Under the pieces are notes generated by a model. That model had not been told where the DNA came from. It was given only the letters and a program-made list of their open reading frames with translations, and did not search any database. The position numbers were made by a program, and so were the translations under genes. This document shows positions 1-6,726 of a DNA stretch of 8,972 bases, in pieces. The stretch is from Candidatus Competibacteraceae bacterium (GTDB lineage: Bacteria; Pseudomonadota; Gammaproteobacteria; Competibacterales; Competibacteraceae), in assembly GCA_003527885.1 (NCBI GenBank), contig DPWB01000248.1:1-8972 (forward strand). The letters are read 5' to 3'. Position 1 is the stretch's first letter, and the number at the start of each line of letters is the position of its first letter.

Positions 1-35
1 TGCGACCGTACCTCTTCTTGTATTTTTTTTTTTTT
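1..35. other. Non-genomic read tail (junk plus poly-T)
   Basis: The run of T at about 22-35 lies directly outside the end of the P7 adapter. Read on the minus strand it is genomic insert, then adapter, then poly-A, then unreadable bases. This is what Illumina instruments with four-colour chemistry produce when a read runs off the end of a short library molecule. Bases 1-21 have no recognisable content and are most likely random calls after the end of the molecule. That they are artefactual is inferred from their position outside the adapter. Confidence 0.85.
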
Positions 36-101
36 CAAGCAGAAGACGGCATACGAGATCTAGTACGGTCTCGTGGGCTCGGAGATGTGTATAAGAGACA
101 G
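36..101. other. Illumina Nextera adapter contamination
   Basis: Three synthetic parts lie end to end. Bases 36-59 match the Illumina P7 flow-cell sequence (beginning CAAGCAGAAGACGG). Bases 60-67 (CTAGTACG) are an 8-base i7 index, matching the Nextera N702 barcode as I remember it. Bases 68-101 are the Nextera read-2 transposase adapter, GTCTCGTGGGCTCGG followed by the 19-base Tn5 mosaic end AGATGTGTATAAGAGACAG. The exact match and correct order leave no reasonable doubt. True genomic sequence starts at base 102, the Tn5 insertion point in the library molecule. Proteins predicted across this segment are chimeras: the minus strand gives SLIHISEPTRPY fused to SecF, and the plus strand gives QAEDGIRD...GDVYKRQ. 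Confidence 0.99.
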
Positions 102-311
102 GGCCAAAGTCTCGCGGACCTTCGGAATTTCCACCGGTTGCGGGTACTGCACCTCCAGCACCGTGCCGCCGGTGAAATCCAAACCCAGGTTCATGCCCCG
201 GACCAGCAGCGCGGCGATTGCGATGAACAGCACTGCGGCCGACCAGATCATCGCCAACTTGCGCCAGCGCAGAAAATCGATGTTTGTGCCGTAGAGACTG
301 AATTGCCACAT
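102..311 (-). CDS. secF: Protein translocase subunit SecF, N-terminal 70 residues only (cut by adapter)
   Basis: SecF pairs with SecD in the inner membrane and uses the proton-motive force to assist late steps of SecYEG-dependent export. The 70 genuine residues begin MWQFSLYGTN, have a first membrane helix at about 21-38, and carry the family motif GLDFTGGT at 43-50, where the periplasmic P1 domain begins. E. coli SecF is about 323 residues, so some 250 residues are missing. The loss is technical: the reading frame passes at base 101 straight into the Nextera mosaic end, giving a false tail LSLIHISEPTRPY. The gene starts 19 bases after the secD stop, with a purine-rich GGTGGAATAGGG ahead of the ATG, consistent with translation from the same mRNA. 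Identity rests on the motif, the first helix and the secD neighbour. Confidence 0.96.
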
Positions 312-330
312 AACCCTATTCCACCGCCGT

Positions 331-2202
331 TTAGACGTTTAGCGTTTGCAGCTTGCGGCCGCCGTAAAGGAGATTGACCAGTGCCCGCGAGCCGGTGACC
401 GCCGTGAACATGGAAGTCAGAATGCCGATACTGAGCGTGACCGCGAAACCTTTGATCGGGCCGGTGCCGAAACCGAACAGCATGATCGCGGCGATCAGGG
501 TGGTCAGATTGGAGTCGAGAATGGTGTCGAAGGCCCGGTCGAAGCCGGCGTGAATCGCCGCCTGCGGGCTGTTGCCGTTGCGCAGTTCTTCGCGGATACG
601 CTCGTAAATCAGTACGTTGGCATCGACCGCCATGCCCATGGTCAGCACGATGCCGGCAATGCCGGGCAAGGTGAGGGTGGCTTGCAGCATCGACAGGGCG
701 GCGATCAGCAGCACGACGTTGGCCACCAGCGCGGCGGTAGCGATCAGACCGAAGATTTTGTAACGCCAGGTCATAAAACCGGCGATCACCAGCAACGCGA
801 TGGCGGCGGCACGGAAGCCCTGGGCGATGTTTTCCTTGCCGGCGCTGGGTCCGACCGTGCGCTCCTCGATGATTTCGATGGGGCTGACCAGGGCGCCGGC
901 CCGCAACAGCAACGCCAAGTCGCGCGCTTCGCGGGTGCTGTCCAGACCGGTGATCTGGAAGCGGCGGCCCAGCCGGTCGCGGATGGTGGCGACGTTGATA
1001 ACTTCCTCGACCGTGAAGGTGCTCTTTTTGATCTCGTCGCCCACCCGCTTGGTTTCAATTTTATTCTCGATGAACACCACCGCCATGCGCTTGCCGATGT
1101 TGTCCTTGGTGCCGGCCTCCATGCGGCTGGCGCCTTTGCCGTCCAGCGAGATGAACACCGCCGGCCCGCCGCTTTGCTGGTCGAGACCGGAAGAGGCGTC
1201 CACGATGGAATCGCCGGTCAGCATCACCCGCTTTTGCAGCAGCACTGGCCGGCCTTCACGATCCTTGTACAGCCGCGAGTTAAGCGGAATCCGGTTGGTG
1301 GTCGCGGCCTGGTTCCAGTCGTTTTCCTCGTCGGCCAGCCTGAATTCCAGGGTGGCGGTCGCCCCGAGAATTTCCTTGGCGCGGGCGGTATCCTGGACGC
1401 CGGGCAGTTGCACCACGATCCGGTCGCTGCCCTGCTGCTGGATGATCGGTTCGGCGACTCCCAGTTCGTTGACCCGGTTGCGCAGGGTGGTGATGTTCTG
1501 TTGCAGGGCGAAATCGCGTTTCTCCTTGATTTCCGCTTCGCCCAGCGTCAGCTTGAGGCCGAGCGGTCCTACCTCGCTCTGTTGCAGGTTGCCGAGGCTC
1601 TTGCGCAGTAGAGGCGCGGCCTTGTCGCGTTCGGCGGCGTCCTTGAATTCGACCTGCACACCGCCGCTGGCGGCGCGGCCCACCGAGGTGTACTGGACTT
1701 TATCGTTGCGCAATTGGCCGCGGATTTCATCCACGTAGCTGTCTTCCACCTGCTTGACGGTGGCGTCCATGTCGACCTGCATTAAAAAATGCACGCCGCC
1801 GCGCAAGTCCAGCCCCAGATACATCGGGTTCAGGCCGAGCGCGCGCAGGAAGGACGGTGCCGAGGAGGCGAGATTGAGGGCGACGATGTAGTCGCGACCC
1901 AAGCGATCTTTGAGGATGTCGGCGGCTTTGAGCTGTTCTTCGGAATCGGAAAAGCGGATCAACAGCCGGTCGGCTTCCAGTTCCAGCCGTTTGTGGGGCA
2001 GCTTTTCGCTGTCGAGTACGGTGTTGACCCGAGTTTGAAACGCGGCGTCGATGGGGATGTTGGCGCGGGCGCCGGAAATCTGCACGGCGGGATCTTCGCC
2101 GAACAGATTGGGCAGCGCGAAGATCAACCCCCAAAAAATGACGAAGCCGATCAGCAGATATTTCCACCAGGCGTATTGGTTCAGGGCGTGCGGAGTAGGC
2201 AT
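331..2202 (-). CDS. secD: Protein translocase subunit SecD
   Basis: SecD is the large subunit of the SecDF-YajC complex in the inner membrane, which pulls exported proteins through SecYEG on the periplasmic side using proton flow. The 623 residues compare with 615 in E. coli. Helix 1 is at about 15-32, followed by PNLFGEDPAVQISG (31-44), near-identical to E. coli. LGLDLRGGVHFLMQVDMD (129-146) is the P1 signature; RNRVNELGVAEP (241-252) and DTARAKEILGATATLEFR (271-288) are conserved periplasmic segments. Five further helices run from about 463 to 612. AVDANVLIYERI (525-536) contains Asp527, the counterpart of E. coli Asp519, a residue needed for proton-driven function. The ATG has only a weak ribosome site (GGGA about 14 bases upstream), but the start aligns with the family. 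It lies 36 bases after yajC and 19 before secF, as part of one transcription unit. It looks intact. Confidence 0.98.
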   Translation of the reverse strand: MPTPHALNQYAWWKYLLIGFVIFWGLIFALPNLFGEDPAVQISGARANIPIDAAFQTRVNTVLDSEKLPHKRLELEADRLLIRFSDSEEQLKAADILKDRLGRDYIVALNLASSAPSFLRALGLNPMYLGLDLRGGVHFLMQVDMDATVKQVEDSYVDEIRGQLRNDKVQYTSVGRAASGGVQVEFKDAAERDKAAPLLRKSLGNLQQSEVGPLGLKLTLGEAEIKEKRDFALQQNITTLRNRVNELGVAEPIIQQQGSDRIVVQLPGVQDTARAKEILGATATLEFRLADEENDWNQAATTNRIPLNSRLYKDREGRPVLLQKRVMLTGDSIVDASSGLDQQSGGPAVFISLDGKGASRMEAGTKDNIGKRMAVVFIENKIETKRVGDEIKKSTFTVEEVINVATIRDRLGRRFQITGLDSTREARDLALLLRAGALVSPIEIIEERTVGPSAGKENIAQGFRAAAIALLVIAGFMTWRYKIFGLIATAALVANVVLLIAALSMLQATLTLPGIAGIVLTMGMAVDANVLIYERIREELRNGNSPQAAIHAGFDRAFDTILDSNLTTLIAAIMLFGFGTGPIKGFAVTLSIGILTSMFTAVTGSRALVNLLYGGRKLQTLNV

Positions 2203-2238
2203 GAAACGGTGATTCCCGCGTGAGCGCCGGGGGCGCGA

Positions 2239-2592
2239 TTACAAATTGCCTTTGAAGGTGCCCTTGGGCATCAGTGAGCCGACCGCTTGCTTTTGAACCC
2301 TGATCTGCACGCCGTCGGCGATTTCGGCCTGAACGAAGTTGTCACCCACGTCGGTGATGCGCGCCAGCACCCCGCCACCGGTTACGATTTCATCGCCTTT
2401 CTTCAGGCCGTCCACCATCTGCTTGTGTTCCTTGGCGCGCTTGGTCTGCGGGCGGATCAACAGGAAGTAAAACGCCGCGATCAGGATGATGGGAAACAGC
2501 AGGTTCATCAAGCCCATCGCGCCGTCGGCGGTAGCGCCGGTGGCGGTTTGGGCGGCGGCGTCTCGGATGAAGAAGTTCAATAGGCTTTCCAT
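2239..2592 (-). CDS. yajC: Sec translocon accessory subunit YajC
   Basis: YajC is a small single-span inner-membrane protein that copurifies with SecD and SecF; it is usually dispensable and its exact role is unsettled. The 117 residues match the family length (110 in E. coli). A short N-terminal segment rich in Ala and Thr precedes one membrane helix at about 28-46. The signature RPQTKRAKEHKQM (47-59) follows, then KKGDEIVTGGGVLARITDV (64-82) of the cytoplasmic beta-rich domain, and the typical end MPKGTFKGNL. The ATG is preceded by a good ribosome site, GAGGAG, five bases away. The gene sits between tgt and secD, the standard gammaproteobacterial order. The 108-base gap to tgt contains no gene. 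Confidence 0.97.
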   Translation of the reverse strand: MESLLNFFIRDAAAQTATGATADGAMGLMNLLFPIILIAAFYFLLIRPQTKRAKEHKQMVDGLKKGDEIVTGGGVLARITDVGDNFVQAEIADGVQIRVQKQAVGSLMPKGTFKGNL

Positions 2593-2700
2593 GGGGCTCC
2601 TCGGTGATGGCTAGCCTCGTGCCGCGGGGGCACCCGCAGCGAATCGGGAAGGGCTGGCGGCGGGCGGCATCGGTGCGGGGGCGGGGTTCGAGGCCGGTTT
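2593..2700 (-). other. tgt-yajC intergenic spacer, very C-rich on the sense strand
   Basis: This 108-base spacer has no reading frame that resembles a protein. On the transcribed strand it begins with a short A-run just after the tgt stop, continues through a strongly C-rich stretch, and ends with the yajC ribosome site. A small hairpin can form at 2619-2623 with 2629-2633 (GTGCC/GGCAC, five-base loop). No U-tract follows it, so it does not look like an intrinsic terminator, and readthrough from tgt into yajC is likely. A C-rich, G-poor RNA segment is the kind used by Rho, but I see no basis for claiming a Rho site. Confidence 0.35.
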
Positions 2701-4067
<1,367 letters not shown>

Positions 4068-4502
4068 ATGAAAATCAATTTTGATTTTAGCGCGTTATTG
4101 TTGGCGGCCTGTCTGTTGCCCATCGCGGTAACAGCGTCGGAGCCGGTGCAAGTGACGGTCGGCGCGGCGGCATTTCAAGTGGAAGTCGCCCGGACGCCCG
4201 AACAGCGCGAGCGCGGCCTGATGTTCCGCACCGAGCTGCCCGGCGACCGGGGCATGTTGTTCGTGCAAGCGCCGGGGCCGGCGGTATTCTGGATGAAGAA
4301 CACGCTTATTCCGCTGGATTTGCTGTATTTTGACAGCGAAGGGCGCTTGTCACAGATCGTGGCGGAAGCGCCGCCCTGCCAGAGAGCGGACTGTCCGCTT
4401 TATCCGAGCAAGACGCCGACCGTGCGCTACATTTTAGAGATCAACGCCGGCGAAGCGGCGCGACGCGGCATCCGGCCCGGCGACCGGCTGCGGCTGCACT
4501 AG
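4068..4502 (+). CDS. DUF192 family exported protein
   Basis: The 144 residues belong to the DUF192 family, small mostly exported proteins of unknown biochemical function in bacteria and archaea. An N-terminal signal peptide (hydrophobic core about 9-22, probable cleavage after VTA at 23) points to the periplasm. The single domain carries the hallmark segments EQRERGLMFRTEL (45-57), GMLFV (62-66) and FWMKNTLIPLDLLYFD (74-89). PPCQRADCPLYPS (102-114) has two cysteines, 104 and 109, which could form a disulfide once exported. I chose the ATG at 4068 because it gives a compact signal peptide; a GTG at 4059 in the same frame would add three residues. The purine stretch AGAGTGAGAGG immediately upstream could serve as ribosome site. 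LAAC at 12-15 resembles a lipobox but lies early in the hydrophobic core, so simple secretion is preferred. It precedes the debranching gene by 47 bases. Confidence 0.9.
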   Translation: MKINFDFSALLLAACLLPIAVTASEPVQVTVGAAAFQVEVARTPEQRERGLMFRTELPGDRGMLFVQAPGPAVFWMKNTLIPLDLLYFDSEGRLSQIVAEAPPCQRADCPLYPSKTPTVRYILEINAGEAARRGIRPGDRLRLH

Positions 4503-4549
4503 CCGCCGTCATTTGTAATTCCATTCTTATCCTAACAAGACACTGACCC

Positions 4550-6610
4550 ATGCCGGAAACCAAGCCGTTGCCCACCCCCGTCGAACTGCCCTCCTTCATC
4601 CGCTTTGGCCGGGCGGTTTGCGGGGATTTGCTCCAGGCCGAGCGGCGCGAGTGGTGGCTGGCCAACGGCTTGGGCGGCTATGCGGCCGGCACCGTGGCCG
4701 GCACTTTGACCCGTTGCTACCACGGTCTGCTCATCGCCCCGGTGCGGTCGCCGTTGGGTCGCCGGTTGCTGTTCGCCAAGGCTGACGCCACCTTGTTGGA
4801 CGGGGTGCGGGACATTGCATTGTGCAGCAACCGCTGGAGCGAGACGGTCGTCGAGCCACGGGGCTACGTGCATGTCGAATCCTTCCGCCTGGAAGGCCGT
4901 ATGCCGGTCTGGCGTTTTGCCGTGGGCGATCTCGTGTTGGAGCAGCGGATTTGGCTGGAGCCGGGCGCGAATACCACTTATGTGGCTTATCGCTTGCTTT
5001 CGAGCAGCGCCGGGCGCGCTCCACGTTTGCGGGTGCGACTGTTGGTCAACAGCCGCGACCACCACGCCACCACCCAAATGGCAGCCTTCCAACCGGTGAT
5101 CGAGGCGCCGGCGCCGGCCGAGCGCGTGGTTCGTGCCGCGGAGGCGGCGCTACGGCTGTGGGCGGTCGGTGGCGTGATCGAGGATGGGGTGGCTTGGTTT
5201 GAAAATTTCGATCTGCCGCTGGAGCGGGAGCGGGGCTTGGCGGACCGCGATCACCACCTTTGCCTGGGCGAAGCGATGCTCACGTTAGCCCCTGGTGTTT
5301 GGACCGGTATCGTCGCCAGCCTCGATGGAGCAGTCTCACTGGATTTGAACGCGGCGCTGCATCGCTTCCAACGGCGAGAAATGGACTTGTTGGGCCACGC
5401 GCGGGAGCGCGTGCCCGAATTGCGGCGGGCGCCGGACTGGATACGGCAACTAGTGCTGGCGGCCGACGGTTTTGTGTTTGCCCGACCGTTGCCGGAGCTG
5501 CCGGAAGGCCAGTCGGTCATCGCCGGTTATCCGTGGTTCGGCGATTGGGGGCGGGACACCATGATCGCGTTGCCCGGGCTGACGCTGGCCACCGGGCGCA
5601 ACGATATCGCCCGTCGCATCCTGCTCACCTTCGCCCGTTTCATCGATCGGGGCATGTTGCCCAACATGTTTCCCACGGCGGGAGAGCCACTGGCCTACAA
5701 CACCGTCGACGCCGCGTTATGGTACGTCGAAGCTTGGCGGGCTTTCCTGGATAACGGGGGCGAAACCGATAGCTTGCTTGAAGCCTTTCCCGTCTTGCAA
5801 GAGATCGTGGCCTGGCATGTCGCCGGGACCCGTTACGGTATCGGCATGGATCCCCGCGATGGGTTGCTGCGGGCCGGCGAGCCGGGCCTGCAGCTGACCT
5901 GGATGGATGCCAAAGTCGGTGATTGGGTGGTGACGCCGCGCACCGGCAAACCGGTGGAGATCAACGCGCTCTGGTATAACGCGCTGCGCGTGGTGGCCGA
6001 TTGCGCCCGCCGGCTCGGGCGGTCGCCGGCCTTTTACGAAGGGCTGGCAGCGCAAGCCCAGCAAGGTTTCCAGCGCTTTATCCGTCCCGACGGGGAGGGA
6101 TTGTTCGATGTGCTGGACGGTTCCGATGGCGATGATGCGCGGATTCGTCCGAACCAGCTTTTGGCGGTCAGCCTGCCGCACAGCCCGCTCGATTCCAGCA
6201 CCCAGCAAGCGGTGATGCGGGTTTGTGATCGCGAGTTGCTAACTTCCTACGGCTTGCGTTCGTTGGCGCCGCACCACGTTGAATTCACGGGCTGCTACAG
6301 CGGCGGCGTTTTAGAGCGCGACGGCAGCTATCACCAGGGTCCGGTTTGGGGTTGGCTGCTGGGTTATTACGCGCTGGCGGTTTATCGGGTGCATGGCGAT
6401 GTCGCCAAGGCGCAGGCTTGGCTGGAACCGATCCGCGATCACCTGTTGGATGCGGGTTTGGGCACCGTCAGCGAAATTTTCGATGGCGCGCCGCCGCACT
6501 TTCCTCGTGGCGCTCCTTCCCAAGCTTGGTCGGTCGCGTGCGTGCTGGAGGCTTGGTGGCGGCTCGAGCGGTCGAAAGGCCGGCCGGATCGGCCATCGGC
6601 CGCTGGTTGA
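4550..6610 (+). CDS. Glycogen debranching enzyme, amylo-alpha-1,6-glucosidase (GH133 type)
   Basis: This family hydrolyses alpha-1,6-linked glucose at glycogen branch points. The 686 residues have two parts. The N-terminal bacterial/archaeal debranching domain (about 30-285) contains WWLANGLGGYAAGTVAGT (35-52) and RCYHGLLIAP (55-64). The C-terminal (alpha/alpha)6-type catalytic domain (about 295-675) contains GYPWFGDWGRDTMIALPG (326-343), TWMDAKVGDWVVTPR (450-464), KPVEINALWYNAL (467-479), RPNQLLAVSLP (533-543), YHQGPVWGWLLG (594-605) and SEIFDGAPPHFPRGAPSQAW (641-660). Acidic residues in the DWGRD and SEIFDG motifs are candidate catalytic groups, by inference. No signal peptide is seen, so it should act in the cytoplasm. 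Unlike the eukaryotic bifunctional enzyme it has no 4-alpha-glucanotransferase half, so shortening of branches must come from another protein. The start ATG has no clear ribosome site. It may share a transcript with the DUF192 gene. Confidence 0.94.
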   Translation: MPETKPLPTPVELPSFIRFGRAVCGDLLQAERREWWLANGLGGYAAGTVAGTLTRCYHGLLIAPVRSPLGRRLLFAKADATLLDGVRDIALCSNRWSETVVEPRGYVHVESFRLEGRMPVWRFAVGDLVLEQRIWLEPGANTTYVAYRLLSSSAGRAPRLRVRLLVNSRDHHATTQMAAFQPVIEAPAPAERVVRAAEAALRLWAVGGVIEDGVAWFENFDLPLERERGLADRDHHLCLGEAMLTLAPGVWTGIVASLDGAVSLDLNAALHRFQRREMDLLGHARERVPELRRAPDWIRQLVLAADGFVFARPLPELPEGQSVIAGYPWFGDWGRDTMIALPGLTLATGRNDIARRILLTFARFIDRGMLPNMFPTAGEPLAYNTVDAALWYVEAWRAFLDNGGETDSLLEAFPVLQEIVAWHVAGTRYGIGMDPRDGLLRAGEPGLQLTWMDAKVGDWVVTPRTGKPVEINALWYNALRVVADCARRLGRSPAFYEGLAAQAQQGFQRFIRPDGEGLFDVLDGSDGDDARIRPNQLLAVSLPHSPLDSSTQQAVMRVCDRELLTSYGLRSLAPHHVEFTGCYSGGVLERDGSYHQGPVWGWLLGYYALAVYRVHGDVAKAQAWLEPIRDHLLDAGLGTVSEIFDGAPPHFPRGAPSQAWSVACVLEAWWRLERSKGRPDRPSAAG

Positions 6611-6671
6611 GGGTGGTATCGAGCCCGCCGGGGTTGCGGTACGACTCCGTTGCCGCGCGGCTTGGGGGTTA

Positions 6672-6703
6672 GGCTCCGGTGGCCGGTAAGCGCCACCGGA
6701 GTC
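6672..6703. terminator. Strong hairpin between convergent genes (possible bidirectional terminator)
   Basis: Bases 6672-6683 pair with 6692-6703 around an 8-base loop, giving a 12-pair stem with one G-T wobble; the 10-base core CTCCGGTGGC/GCCACCGGAG is perfect. It sits about midway in the 116-base gap between the stops of the debranching gene (plus) and the PKD/LamG gene (minus), where a shared terminator is expected. No T-run follows the stem on either strand, so it is not a textbook intrinsic terminator. It could block RNA decay or aid factor-dependent termination. Confidence 0.5.
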
Positions 6704-6726
6704 CCGAGCACCGCTGCGGTAATGGG

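Noticed and set aside
18..377. A 119-residue plus-strand frame at the left end
   Set aside because: Its first third is translated poly-T and Nextera adapter, and the rest is antisense to secF and secD.
346..1738. Long plus-strand open frames opposite secD
   Set aside because: They are antisense to a clear, full-length secD. Their translations are low-complexity Gly/Gln/Asp- or Arg/Ser-rich, as expected for the reverse frames of a GC-rich gene.
4101..4112. Lipobox-like LAAC at residues 12-15 of the DUF192 protein
   Set aside because: It falls in the early part of the hydrophobic core, with more hydrophobic residues after it and a good VTA cleavage site at 21-23, so ordinary secretion fits better.
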